Source: Mycobacterium paraffinicum | GTDB taxonomy: Bacteria > Actinomycetota > Actinomycetes > Mycobacteriales > Mycobacteriaceae | Direction: 5' to 3' | Length of the DNA stretch: 64,000 bases | Assembly (NCBI RefSeq): GCF_001907675.1 | Contig: NZ_MPNT01000001.1 | Location: 124,001 to 188,000 of the forward strand | In this document: positions 1-8,185 of the stretch, in pieces | Layout: the number at the start of each line of letters is the position of its first letter | How positions within the stretch are numbered: the stretch's first letter is position 1 | Notes under the pieces: model-generated | Databases searched by the model: none | Told to the model about the DNA's origin: nothing | The model's input: the letters and a program-made list of their open reading frames with translations, nothing else | Translations under genes and position numbers: made by a program

Positions 1-65
1 GCGATCGAGACGCGTTCGTCCAGACCAGACGATCGGCGTGGCTGGCGCCGCAAGAGGACGGCTGA
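1..65 (+). CDS. 3' end of an upstream gene (partial)
   Basis: A frame is open from position 3 to a TGA at 63-65 and encodes about 20 residues ending in WLAPQEDG. It stops 6 bases before the ATG of the next crotonase gene on the same strand, a spacing typical of operons in this window. It is therefore probably the C-terminus of the preceding co-transcribed gene. Too little is present to name a family. Confidence 0.4.
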   Translation, partial: DRDAFVQTRRSAWLAPQEDG

Positions 66-71
66 CGGCCC

Positions 72-872
72 ATGACCGAACTACCGCAGGGCACGCGGGA
101 ACTGACCGGCTGCGACGAGATCCTCGTGGCCGCCGACGGTCCAGTCCGGGTCGTGACGCTGAACAATCCCGACGACGCCAATGCAGTCAACAACAGGATG
201 CACACGGCATTTACGAGATTGTGGGCAACCCTGGCCGAGGATCCGGACGCGCGGGCGGTGCTGATCACCGGCACGGGCGACTACTTCTCCGCCGGCGGAA
301 ACCTCGTGGAGTGGTTGGAAACCCACGTAAACAACCCCGTCACGCGGCGCGCCGGCATGCGCGACGCCCGCCGCATCGTGCGCGACATGATCGACTTTCC
401 CCTGCCCGTCGTCGCGGCCGTCAACGGGCCCGCGGTCGGGTTCGGGTGCAGCATCGCAGTGTTGTGCGACATCGTCCTGATGTCCGATCGCGCGTTCTTC
501 GCCGACACTCACGTCGCCAGCGGCCTGGTCGCCGGCGACGGCGGATCTGTGCTGTGGCCGCTGTTGATGAGCCTGCTGAAGGCAAAGGAGTATCTGATGC
601 TCGGCGAACGCATCAAGGCCGACAAGGCGGTCGAGTTGGGCTTGGCCAACCGGGTCGTGCCGCACGCGGAGATCAAGCAGGAAGGGCTGTCTATTGCCCA
701 CCGCCTCGCCGCATTGCCACCCCGGGCGGTGCAGGACACCAAGCGGACGCTGAACTTGCACGCCCAGCGCGCGATCACCGGCATCCTCGAATACGGGATC
801 TCGGCCGAGACGGAGTGTTTCACCACACCCGAACACCGGGCCGCCATCGACAAGTTCCTTGGCCGCCAGTGA
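72..872 (+). CDS. enoyl-CoA hydratase/isomerase family protein (crotonase)
   Basis: A 266-residue crotonase-fold protein, the usual length of the family. Crotonases act on acyl-CoA thioesters in the cytosol, by hydration, isomerisation or hydrolysis. The CoA and oxyanion-hole signatures are visible as YFSAGGNL near residue 75 and GPAVGFGCSI near 120. At the position of the second catalytic Glu of rat enoyl-CoA hydratase the sequence reads AGDGG, so Asp or Gly replaces Glu. A reaction other than simple hydration, such as isomerisation, is possible. The next crotonase starts on a GTG overlapping this stop codon, so the two are translationally coupled and may work as a pair. The exact substrate is unknown. 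Confidence 0.92.
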   Translation: MTELPQGTRELTGCDEILVAADGPVRVVTLNNPDDANAVNNRMHTAFTRLWATLAEDPDARAVLITGTGDYFSAGGNLVEWLETHVNNPVTRRAGMRDARRIVRDMIDFPLPVVAAVNGPAVGFGCSIAVLCDIVLMSDRAFFADTHVASGLVAGDGGSVLWPLLMSLLKAKEYLMLGERIKADKAVELGLANRVVPHAEIKQEGLSIAHRLAALPPRAVQDTKRTLNLHAQRAITGILEYGISAETECFTTPEHRAAIDKFLGRQ

Positions 873-1627
873 CAGCAAACGATCCACTGATCCGCCGCGA
901 AGACCAAGACGGCATCGCCGTCCTTTTCCTTAACCGGCCACACCAGCGCAACGCCCTGTGCTACGAAACCTGGACCGAGCTGTCGATCGCGCTCGGCGGG
1001 GTGGTCGCGTACGGCGATCGCGGCGTAGTCTTGGCCGGCGCGGGCGACTTTTTCAGCGCCGGAGGAGATTTGAAGACCGGGCCGGCGCGCGGCAGCGGAC
1101 CGCTGGGACCAGCGGCCCGCGTCGAACACGCCCAACGGGTAATGGAGCAACTCAAAGCGGTTCCCGTACCGACCATCGCAGCGGTCGAGGGCGCCGCCGT
1201 TGGCCTCGGCTGGAGCCTGGCGCTGTCGTGCGACCTAGTCGTATGTGCTTCAGATGCATTCTTCGCTGCCCCGTTCGTCGCGCGTGCGGTCGTGCCCGAC
1301 GGCGGATTGGCCTGGCGCTTAACCCAGCAGCTGGGCCGCAACCGCGCTGCTTCGTTACTGCTACGGGGAACACGATTGCCGGCCAGCCAGGCCGAGCAAC
1401 TTGGGCTGGTGACCGAGATCGTTGAACCCGGGTCCGCCGTCAGCCGCGCGCTGGCCATCGCTGACGAACTTTCCCGGGCCGATGCCGGGGCGGTGGAGAT
1501 GACCAAGCGGCTGATCAATTCCGCAGAGTCTGCTCAGCTCGCCGCGTTCCATCCGCTCGAGCTGGCGATGGCGACCGTGGCGCAACAACGTTCGGCGGCC
1601 GCCGAGGGACGAGCCGGATACTCCTGA
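869..1627 (+). CDS. enoyl-CoA hydratase/isomerase family protein (crotonase)
   Basis: A 252-residue crotonase. The start is the GTG at 869, which overlaps the TGA of the preceding gene (GTGA). The frame stays open much further upstream, but residues before this GTG are not crotonase-like and are antisense or out-of-frame noise. Visible motifs are FFSAGGDL (oxyanion hole) near residue 65, GAAVGLGWSL near 110 and VPDGGLAW near 140, with Asp where classical hydratases have Glu. It ends 2 bases before the stop of the convergent acyl-CoA dehydrogenase, leaving no room for a long terminator. Function beyond acyl-CoA processing cannot be assigned. Confidence 0.9.
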   Translation: MTANDPLIRREDQDGIAVLFLNRPHQRNALCYETWTELSIALGGVVAYGDRGVVLAGAGDFFSAGGDLKTGPARGSGPLGPAARVEHAQRVMEQLKAVPVPTIAAVEGAAVGLGWSLALSCDLVVCASDAFFAAPFVARAVVPDGGLAWRLTQQLGRNRAASLLLRGTRLPASQAEQLGLVTEIVEPGSAVSRALAIADELSRADAGAVEMTKRLINSAESAQLAAFHPLELAMATVAQQRSAAAEGRAGYS

Positions 1628-1629
1628 CG

Positions 1630-2832
1630 TCAGCGCGGCATGCCCAAACCGACCGTCGAGATCAGGTCGCGTTGGATCTCGCTGGTGCCGCCGCCGATCG
1701 TGTGAAGTAGCGACAGCAACAAACCCTCGGAGAAGTGCCCGTCGAGCACGGCGCCGGGGTCGTCCGGCATGAGTTCGCCTGCCGGACCCAGGATCTGGGC
1801 CCCGAGGCCGCGCAGTTCCGCGGTCAGTTCGGAGTGATACAGCTTCGACAACGACGGCAGCGCGGGATCCAGCGCGCCGGCAGCCTGTTGGTACGCGACC
1901 CGATACGACAGGGCTCGGCCCACCTCGACGCGTTCGACGGCGCGGGCCAACGCGATGCGGTTGGCCGGATCAGACAGCGGGTCGTGCGTTGAGCCCTTCT
2001 GCGCCTGACACCAGTCGATGAGCTCATCGAGATAGCGCTGCGCCTGGGCCGCCCTGGTGACGTTCGACCGCTCGGCGTCGAGCAGCGCCTTCCCGACCGT
2101 CCAGCCCTCGCCCTCCGCCCCGACAAGATTGGCGGCCGGCACCCGCACACCGTCGAAGAATTCCTCCGCAAACGTCGGATAGCCGGTCATGGATCGGATG
2201 GGCCGGCGCGTGATCCCCGGAGTCTGCAGGTCGACGAGGAAGAACGAGATCCCAGCCTGGCGCTTGTCCGCCACCGGCGAGGTGCGGGCCAGCACAAAGA
2301 TCCAGTCGGCCAGCACGCCGTTGCTGGTCCAGGTCTTCTGCCCATCGAGAACATAGTCGTCGCCGTCTCGCCGGGCCGTCATGCGCAGCGACGCCAGGTC
2401 CGAGCCTGCCTCCGGCTCCGAATACCCTTGTGCCCACATCCGTTCCGAACGCGCAATGGTCGGCAGATGCTCCGCTTTTTGTTCGGGCGTGCCGTATTTG
2501 AACAACACCGGCGCCAACATGTTGACACCGTTGGTGTTCACCAGCGGTGCGCCCGCGTAAGCGAGTTCCTCACGGATGACCACCTGTTCGACGATCCCGC
2601 GTCCGCCGCCTTCGTACTCGGCCGGCCAATGCGGCACGAACCAGCCCTGCTCGTGCAAGTTCCTGCAGAACGCGACCGCACGCTCGTGAGCCTCGCGCGG
2701 CAGGTAGTCGGGATTCGCGGCAGTGCAGCGGAATTCGTCCGGGAGATTGTGCGCCAGCCACTCGCGGATGGAGGCTCGCAGTGACTCGGTGCGCTCGTCA
2801 CCGCCGAAGCGAATGATCGGTTTCAAAGGCAT
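1630..2832 (-). CDS. acyl-CoA dehydrogenase (FadE-like)
   Basis: A 400-residue flavoprotein of the acyl-CoA dehydrogenase family, which introduces the 2,3 double bond into an acyl-CoA with FAD as cofactor. The N-terminal helical domain, the middle beta-domain motif GYSEPEAGSDLAS near residue 130 and the C-terminal GGGTSEIQR signature are all present. In medium-chain enzymes the catalytic base is the Glu of YEGT. Here that position is Gly, as in many mycobacterial FadE proteins, so the base must lie elsewhere. The frame is open further upstream, but the ATG at 2832 follows the crotonase stop by only 2 bases and gives a family-typical N-terminus. It forms an operon with the crotonase upstream, the next step of beta-oxidation. 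Confidence 0.93.
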   Translation of the reverse strand: MPLKPIIRFGGDERTESLRASIREWLAHNLPDEFRCTAANPDYLPREAHERAVAFCRNLHEQGWFVPHWPAEYEGGGRGIVEQVVIREELAYAGAPLVNTNGVNMLAPVLFKYGTPEQKAEHLPTIARSERMWAQGYSEPEAGSDLASLRMTARRDGDDYVLDGQKTWTSNGVLADWIFVLARTSPVADKRQAGISFFLVDLQTPGITRRPIRSMTGYPTFAEEFFDGVRVPAANLVGAEGEGWTVGKALLDAERSNVTRAAQAQRYLDELIDWCQAQKGSTHDPLSDPANRIALARAVERVEVGRALSYRVAYQQAAGALDPALPSLSKLYHSELTAELRGLGAQILGPAGELMPDDPGAVLDGHFSEGLLLSLLHTIGGGTSEIQRDLISTVGLGMPR

Positions 2833-2834
2833 GG

Positions 2835-3647
2835 CTAGATACGCTCGGTGGGCTTGGAGCCCTTCTTCATCAGCTCCGCCATGAATTCCTGGAACTCTTT
2901 GCTGCCGGTCACCATCGCCTGCAGGTCGTTGGTCGCCTGTTGGTGGGTACGGAACCCCATCGTCTCCCACGCACGGATGACGCCGGACTTGACGGCCTGC
3001 AACGTGATCAGGGGCGCCTTGGCGATCTGTGCGGCCAGTTCCTCGACGGTAGCCTCGAGCTGGTCTGCGGGGACCACCCGGTTCACCAGACCGAACTCGA
3101 GCGCTTCCGCGGCGCTCAACCGCTGCGCGGTGTACAGGTATTCGGCGGCGCGCTTGTAGTTCATGAACACCCACGGCTCGAACATGGTCTCGGCGCCCGG
3201 CAGCCCGAAGCCCGGCACCAAGGGCATCTGGAACCAGGCGTCCTCGGAGCAGACGGTGATCTCCGGGATCAGCGCCCAGGTCGTGCCCCCGCCGATCGCG
3301 TAGCCGTGCACCTGGGCGATCACCGGCTTGGGGAACTCCCACAACTTCAGCACCGGCCACAGGAACAACTGCGCGGCGGAACGCCATACCTTTCCGGACG
3401 CCTGCAGTTCGGCCATGAATTCCGGGTAGGCGCCGGTCGGGATGTGGCCGGAGCAGAACCCTTTGCCATTGGCCTTGATGATGACGACCTTGATGTCATA
3501 GTCGTACTGCGCGTCGTCCAGCGCCTCGTTGACGCTGTGGACCATTTCGGAGGACTGCGCGTTGGCGGCATCGGGGTTGTTGAGGATGATCCGCGCAATC
3601 GGGCCGTCCTTCTGGTAGATCACGTGCTCGAGTTCTCGCGTTTCCAT
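2835..3647 (-). CDS. enoyl-CoA hydratase/isomerase family protein (crotonase)
   Basis: A 270-residue crotonase and first gene of a two-gene minus-strand operon with the acyl-CoA dehydrogenase 2 bases downstream. An AGGAGG Shine-Dalgarno sequence lies a few bases before the ATG at 3647 and fixes the start. The oxyanion-hole segment reads GFCSGHIPTG near residue 65, followed by GYAIGGGTT near 115. The usual second catalytic Glu is not obvious (PGFGLPGAE). The promoter region is shared with a divergent P450 operon and holds the operator at 3698-3726, so both directions are probably controlled together. The substrate is unknown. Confidence 0.93.
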   Translation of the reverse strand: METRELEHVIYQKDGPIARIILNNPDAANAQSSEMVHSVNEALDDAQYDYDIKVVIIKANGKGFCSGHIPTGAYPEFMAELQASGKVWRSAAQLFLWPVLKLWEFPKPVIAQVHGYAIGGGTTWALIPEITVCSEDAWFQMPLVPGFGLPGAETMFEPWVFMNYKRAAEYLYTAQRLSAAEALEFGLVNRVVPADQLEATVEELAAQIAKAPLITLQAVKSGVIRAWETMGFRTHQQATNDLQAMVTGSKEFQEFMAELMKKGSKPTERI

Positions 3648-3697
3648 CGTTTGTCCTCCTCAACACCGGGCAGACGATCACCGCGTCGTCAGCATGG

Positions 3698-3726
3698 TGC
3701 AACTATACAGATTATGTACTAGTGTT
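3698..3726. promoter_or_regulatory. A-type operator, site 1 (four half-sites)
   Basis: Reads TGCA-N4-TACA-N5-TGTA-N4-TGTT and sits in the divergent region between the crotonase-FadE operon (start 3647) and the P450 operon (start 3749). The inner pair is a perfect palindrome. Its central ten bases, ACAGATTATG, also occur in the site at 11027-11055. This is inferred to be a binding site for a dimeric repressor, most likely TetR-like, acting on both operons. Confidence 0.65.
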
Positions 3727-3748
3727 CTTTTGGGAAGGGGCGGTGCCG

Positions 3749-4945
3749 ATGACGACGATCGAGTTACGTTGGGATCCGTTCGACCGCGCGTTGCACCAGA
3801 ATCCGTACGGCGTCTGGAAACGGCTGCGCGACGAAGCGCCAACTTACTACAACGACCAGTACGGGTTCTACGCTTTGAGCCGGTTCGCTGACGTGATGGA
3901 AGCCTCGCTGGATACCGAGACGTTTTCCTCGTCGCACGGGATCACGCTCGACGCGATCACCGACGAGCCATGGGCGCCGCCCCGCGCGATAATCATGATG
4001 GATCCACCCGACCACACCGCGCTGCGAAAGATGGTCAATCGCACGTTCTTTCGCACCCAGATCGCCCAGCTCGAGGACCGGGTCCGCTCGTTGTGCTGCG
4101 CCTACCTGGATGGGTTCATCGGCAGCAAAGGGTTTGACTACGTGCGCGACTTCTCCATGAAGTTACCGGTGATGGTGATCAGCTCGCTCCTGGGTTTCCC
4201 CGAAGAAGACCACGACAACCTTCGCGAATGGTCGGATGCCCAGCTCCACCGCGACGAGGGCACGACCCAGCTGAGTGAGGAGGGCCAGCAGGCCAACGCG
4301 AAGCTGCTGGGCTACTACGCCGATCAGATTCAGCAACGGCGGGCCGCACCGACCGACGACATCGTCGGCAACCTGATGACGTCCGACCTGGTCCAGGCGG
4401 GCCGCGAGACCCGTCGCCTGGACGATGGTGAAGTCTTGATGTTCATCGCGATGATCAACGTCGCCGGCAACGAGACGGTTGCGCGTCTGCTGGGATGGGC
4501 CGCGTTGACACTGGCGCGGCACCCCGACCAGCGGGCTAAGCTGGTCGACCGCCCCGACCTGATCGGCAACGCCGTCGAGGAACTGCTGCGTTACGACGCG
4601 CCGTCGCCCGTACAGGGCCGCTACACGAAACGCGACGTCTCCTACAACGGCACGCTCATCCCCGCGGGCTCGCGCGTTGCCCTGCTGACCGGGTCGGCGG
4701 GCCGCGACGAACGCCAATACGAGAATCCAGACGTCCTCGACGTCGAGCGCGCGGGGATCCGCCACATCAGCTTCGGCCACGGCTCCCACTTCTGCCTGGG
4801 CGCGGCGCTGGCCCGCCTCGAGGCCCGGGTCGCGCTGGAAGAGACATTGAAGCGGTTCCCCACCTGGGATGTCGACGAGGGCGCGGTGACGTACGTGCAC
4901 ACCAATTCCGTGCGCGGCCCCGCCAGCGTGCCGATGCGGCTGTGA
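3749..4945 (+). CDS. cytochrome P450
   Basis: A 398-residue soluble bacterial P450, a haem monooxygenase that needs an external ferredoxin and reductase. Seen directly: I-helix AGNET near residue 245, the ExxR motif EELLR near 285, and the haem-binding FGHGSHFCLG with the ligand Cys at about 349. The frame is open to 3722, but the ATG at 3749 follows a GGAAGGGG ribosome-binding site and gives a normal N-terminus. The following crotonase overlaps the stop by four bases. The closest relative within this window is the P450 at 59974, with a similar N-terminus (WDPFD and YYDPFD) and the same FGHG haem loop. Substrate unknown. Confidence 0.95.
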   Translation: MTTIELRWDPFDRALHQNPYGVWKRLRDEAPTYYNDQYGFYALSRFADVMEASLDTETFSSSHGITLDAITDEPWAPPRAIIMMDPPDHTALRKMVNRTFFRTQIAQLEDRVRSLCCAYLDGFIGSKGFDYVRDFSMKLPVMVISSLLGFPEEDHDNLREWSDAQLHRDEGTTQLSEEGQQANAKLLGYYADQIQQRRAAPTDDIVGNLMTSDLVQAGRETRRLDDGEVLMFIAMINVAGNETVARLLGWAALTLARHPDQRAKLVDRPDLIGNAVEELLRYDAPSPVQGRYTKRDVSYNGTLIPAGSRVALLTGSAGRDERQYENPDVLDVERAGIRHISFGHGSHFCLGAALARLEARVALEETLKRFPTWDVDEGAVTYVHTNSVRGPASVPMRL

Positions 4946-5739
4946 CTCCCGGCCTTTCAGTCCGCACCGAAGGCGCGGTGCTCTGGTTGGTCTTGGACCG
5001 CCCCGAGGCCGGCAATTCGGTGACGCGGGCGGTGCAGCAGGCCCTCATCGAAAACCTGCGGTCGGCATCCGACGAGCCCAGTGTCAGGGCAGTGGTGCTC
5101 ACCGGCCGCGGTGACAAGCATTTTTGTACGGGACCGAACCTGCGGGACCCCGGAATGCAGCCCAAGAAGGATCGCGTTGCCGGCGACGCCGCCCGTATCC
5201 TGCGCACCGGGTCTCAGGCGGTGGTGTCCGCGTTGCTGGACTGCGAGAAGCCCGTGCTGTGCGCGCTCAACGGGATCGCCGCCGGAGTGGGCGCCAGCAT
5301 GGTGCTGGCCTGCGACCTCATCGTGGCCTCCGAAAATGCCCGCATCATCGAGCTTTTCGCGCGGCGCGGGCTCGCGCCGGACGGCGGTGCCGCCTACCTG
5401 CTGGCGCGCAAGGTCCCGTTCAACGTCGCAAAGCAGCTGCTGTTTTTCGGCGAGGAGCTGTCCGCGGCGGAGGCCGAGCGCATCGGCCTGGCCAATAAGG
5501 TCGTCGCCGCCGACGACCTCGAAGCCGAGGCGGCCGCCTGGGCCCAACGGCTCGCGAGCGGGCCGACCCGAGCGTTGGCGGCGGCCAAGGCGATGCTGAA
5601 CCAGGCGTTCGACGTCGACCGCGATGCCGCTTTCCGCACCGAGGCGCTGTTGGTGGAGCAGGTCGCCGCGACCGACGACGTCGCCGAGGGAATGGCGGCC
5701 TTCACCGAGCGACGCGACCCGAACTTTCGCGGCCGCTGA
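4942..5739 (+). CDS. enoyl-CoA hydratase/isomerase family protein (crotonase)
   Basis: A 265-residue crotonase starting on a GTG that overlaps the P450 stop (GTGA), hence coupled to it. Motifs include HFCTGPNLRD near residue 60, GIAAGVGASM near 105 and LAPDGGAAYLL near 145, with Asp in place of the second catalytic Glu. Association with a P450 suggests action on the CoA ester of an oxidised intermediate, but this is inference. It is followed by a 144-base gap that carries the promoter of the next operon. Confidence 0.92.
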   Translation: MTPGLSVRTEGAVLWLVLDRPEAGNSVTRAVQQALIENLRSASDEPSVRAVVLTGRGDKHFCTGPNLRDPGMQPKKDRVAGDAARILRTGSQAVVSALLDCEKPVLCALNGIAAGVGASMVLACDLIVASENARIIELFARRGLAPDGGAAYLLARKVPFNVAKQLLFFGEELSAAEAERIGLANKVVAADDLEAEAAAWAQRLASGPTRALAAAKAMLNQAFDVDRDAAFRTEALLVEQVAATDDVAEGMAAFTERRDPNFRGR

Positions 5740-5794
5740 CTGCCGTTTGTCCGATCGCTACAGACCCAGTTTCAGACCCGCGATCACTCGATTG

Positions 5795-5823
5795 GATAAC
5801 GGAACACTCAATGTTAATCTGTC
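5795..5823. promoter_or_regulatory. A-type operator, site 2
   Basis: The core AACA-N5-TGTT (5803-5815) is a perfect palindrome and is followed at the standard 4-base spacing by TGTC. The left outer half-site is degenerate (GATA). It lies about 60 bases before the start of the SDR-lactonase-cyclase operon. Membership in the family rests on identical spacing to the other sites. Confidence 0.5.
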
Positions 5824-5883
5824 ACTCGCCGCGAGCTGGTGGGTACCTCCCCAACGCGGTCCGATGGGCGTGAGGAGAAGCGA

Positions 5884-6699
5884 ATGACGCTGCACCGGAA
5901 CGCCGCATCGCTGGACGGCCGGGTCGCCGTCGTCACGGGTGGGGGCGGCGGGATCGGAAGCGCGGTCGCCGCGGCCTTCGCCGAATTCGGTGCACGGGTG
6001 GCCATCTGGGAAAGGGACCAGCAGAGCGCCGCGGCAGTGGCCGCGCGCATCGGCGGCCTCGCGTGCGCCACCGACGTACGCGACGCCGAGCAGGTCGACG
6101 CGGCCCTGGCCACCACCGTCGAAGAGCTAGGACTTCCGACCATCCTGGTCAACAATGCCGGCGGCGTCTTCTGGTCCGGCCTGCTGGACACCTCTCCCAA
6201 CGGCTGGGATGCGCTGATCCGGATCAATTTGACCCAGGTCCTGCTCTGTACGCAGCGCGTCGCGCGGGCCCTGGTCGAGGCTGGACGAGGCGGCTGCGTC
6301 ATCAACATCAGCACGATCGAGGCGATACGGGCCGCGCCCGGATTTGCCGCCTATGCCGCGGCCAAGGCGGGCGTGGTCAACTTCACCAAGACCGCCGCGC
6401 TCGAACTGGCACCGCACAACATCCGCGTAAACGGGCTCGCGCCGGACTTCACGCTCACCGAGAGCCTGCAGAAGATGGCGCCCAACGGCGTCGAGAACGC
6501 CAAACTCATGGTGCCGATGGGTCGGGCCGGCCACGTCGACGAAATGGCCGGGGCCGCAATCTTCCTCGCCAGCGATCTCAGCGCGTACGTGACCGGGCAG
6601 ACGCTGCATGTCGACGGCGGAACGTCGGCGGCCGGCGGCTGGTATCACCACCCGCAATCGGGCCGCTACATACTCGGCCCGCCGACCCCGGTGCCCTAG
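5884..6699 (+). CDS. SDR family oxidoreductase
   Basis: A 271-residue classical short-chain dehydrogenase/reductase that interconverts an alcohol and a ketone with NAD(P). Visible features are the nucleotide-binding TGGGGGIG near residue 20, NNAGG near 90, the catalytic Ser and YAAAK motif near 155-159, and the C-terminal VDGG. The ATG at 5884 is preceded by GAGGAG; the frame extends upstream but without a better start. It is the first gene of a tightly packed operon with a SnoaL-like protein, an SMP-30 lactonase and an adenylate cyclase. An SDR plus lactonase suggests oxidation of a cyclic alcohol or ketone followed by lactone opening. Confidence 0.93.
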   Translation: MTLHRNAASLDGRVAVVTGGGGGIGSAVAAAFAEFGARVAIWERDQQSAAAVAARIGGLACATDVRDAEQVDAALATTVEELGLPTILVNNAGGVFWSGLLDTSPNGWDALIRINLTQVLLCTQRVARALVEAGRGGCVINISTIEAIRAAPGFAAYAAAKAGVVNFTKTAALELAPHNIRVNGLAPDFTLTESLQKMAPNGVENAKLMVPMGRAGHVDEMAGAAIFLASDLSAYVTGQTLHVDGGTSAAGGWYHHPQSGRYILGPPTPVP

Positions 6700-6704
6700 T
6701 CCCG

Positions 6705-7241
6705 ATGCACGACGCCGAAGTCCGGGACCTGTTGACGAAGGAAGAGATTCGTCAACTGCCCTACCGCTATGCCGCCGCGATCGAGGCCCGGAATGTCGAC
6801 GCGATGGCCGAATTGTTCGTCCCGCACGCCCGCTTCGGTGAGCACGGTGAGGGCCGCGAGGCGCTCCGCCGGCTGATGTCGGCCAGCCTCGACGCGAGCG
6901 TGTTCGCGGTCATCCTTGTCGCTAACCACCTCGTCGAGCTGGACGCCGACGACCGCGCTCACGGGCAGGTCTGGGCCCAGTGCTTTGCGCAGACCCACGC
7001 CGAGGGGTTTGTCGAACAGCTCATCAAGTACGAAGACCACTACGAGCGGCACTGCGGGCGTTGGCTTTTCCTGCACCGAAGGCATCGCCTGTTCTACGGC
7101 GTGAGCCGCAAGTCGTCGCCCTTGACACAAGAAGCCGCATCCTGGCCACGAAAGCAGACCGGGGTGGGTGACCTGCCGCTGGCCGACCCGGTCTTCACGG
7201 CTTGGTGGCAGAGCAAAGCCGACGGGGAAACGCGGCCGTGA
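6705..7241 (+). CDS. SnoaL-like / nuclear transport factor 2 family protein
   Basis: A 178-residue protein with the NTF2-like pattern: an N-terminal helix (LPYRYAAAIEARNVDAMAELF), then a strand-rich half with HGQVWAQCF and a C-terminal HRRHRLFYGV segment. Such proteins form small alpha+beta cones that act as isomerases, dehydratases or hydrolase-like enzymes, or simply bind a ligand. The ATG at 6705 lies 5 bases after the SDR stop, and the next gene overlaps the stop by GTGA. The frame runs open far upstream inside the SDR gene, but that part is antisense-like noise. Function in the operon is unknown, perhaps dehydration or isomerisation. Confidence 0.85.
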   Translation: MHDAEVRDLLTKEEIRQLPYRYAAAIEARNVDAMAELFVPHARFGEHGEGREALRRLMSASLDASVFAVILVANHLVELDADDRAHGQVWAQCFAQTHAEGFVEQLIKYEDHYERHCGRWLFLHRRHRLFYGVSRKSSPLTQEAASWPRKQTGVGDLPLADPVFTAWWQSKADGETRP

Positions 7242-8185
7242 GCACTCACCGTTGCCTAGCCGAGGGGCTCGCCTTCCCCGAAAGCCCGGTCGTCTACGAC
7301 GACGGTTCCGTCGTGGTGTCGGAGATGGCGGCGGGCAGAATCACCCGCGTCCGCCCCGATGGCGTCACCGAGACGGTCGCCGAGACCGGCGGTGGCCCCA
7401 ACGGGCTGGCCCGGCTTCCGGGCGGCCGGCTGGTGGTCTGCCAGAACGGCGGTTCCACCTTCGGGCAAGGCCCGTGGCCGTACGACTTCGACGGTTGCAC
7501 AACGCTTTTCCGGCCGGTGGGGCCGCCCGACCACCCCGTCGTTCCCGCGCTGCAGCTGGTCGAAGCCGACGGTCGGGTCAGCACCCTGTTCACCGAATTC
7601 GCCACGCGCTCCGGCAGCACGGTGCCGCTGATGCGGCCCAGCGACATCTGCGTTGACGGCGATGGTGGCTTCTATGTCACCGACGGCGGCGCCACGCGCA
7701 ACCGCAACCGCGGCATGACGGGACTGCTCTACGGCACCGTCGACGGTGGGCTTCGCGAGATCGTCTACCCGCTCGAGATGCCCAACGGCGTGGCCCTGTC
7801 CCCGGATGGGACGTTGCTCTACGTGGCGGAGACGCGCACGCGGCGAGTCTGGGAATTCACGCTCGACGGGCCGGGAGCGGTGTCCAGGGCGCGCGGTCTG
7901 GCCACGGTGCCCAGCGGTGGCCCGCTGAATATCGGTGGGGCGGACGGCCTCTGTGTGGACGCGGCCGGCCGGATCCTCGTCGCGACCCTCGGGACGGGCG
8001 GTGTCACCGTCTTCTCCCCGACCGGCGAACTGTCGGGCGCCATTCCGGCCGACGACCCGATGACCACCAACGTCGCCGTGAGCGCCGATGGCGACACGTT
8101 GTTCATGACGCTCGCCTCATCGGGGCGACTGGTCATGGTGGAGAACTGGCGGGAACGCGTGGGCGCTGCCCCGACGTCGCCGTGA
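7238..8185 (+). CDS. SMP-30/gluconolactonase/LRE family protein
   Basis: A 315-residue six-bladed beta-propeller of the SMP-30/gluconolactonase family, metal-dependent lactonases. The start is the GTG at 7238 overlapping the preceding stop. Metal-ligand motifs of the family are recognisable: FPESP (Glu-15), the Asn of GGGPNGLA, the Asn of MPNGVALSPDG and the Asp of GGADGLCVD. A lactone formed in the same pathway, for instance after Baeyer-Villiger oxidation, is a plausible substrate; this is inference. The next gene, an adenylate cyclase, overlaps the stop by four bases. Confidence 0.9.
   Translation: MSTHRCLAEGLAFPESPVVYDDGSVVVSEMAAGRITRVRPDGVTETVAETGGGPNGLARLPGGRLVVCQNGGSTFGQGPWPYDFDGCTTLFRPVGPPDHPVVPALQLVEADGRVSTLFTEFATRSGSTVPLMRPSDICVDGDGGFYVTDGGATRNRNRGMTGLLYGTVDGGLREIVYPLEMPNGVALSPDGTLLYVAETRTRRVWEFTLDGPGAVSRARGLATVPSGGPLNIGGADGLCVDAAGRILVATLGTGGVTVFSPTGELSGAIPADDPMTTNVAVSADGDTLFMTLASSGRLVMVENWRERVGAAPTSP

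Noticed and set aside
38..868. Long upstream extension of the second crotonase frame
   Set aside because: Residues before the GTG at 869 are Arg-rich and out of frame with the first crotonase; family similarity starts exactly at 869.
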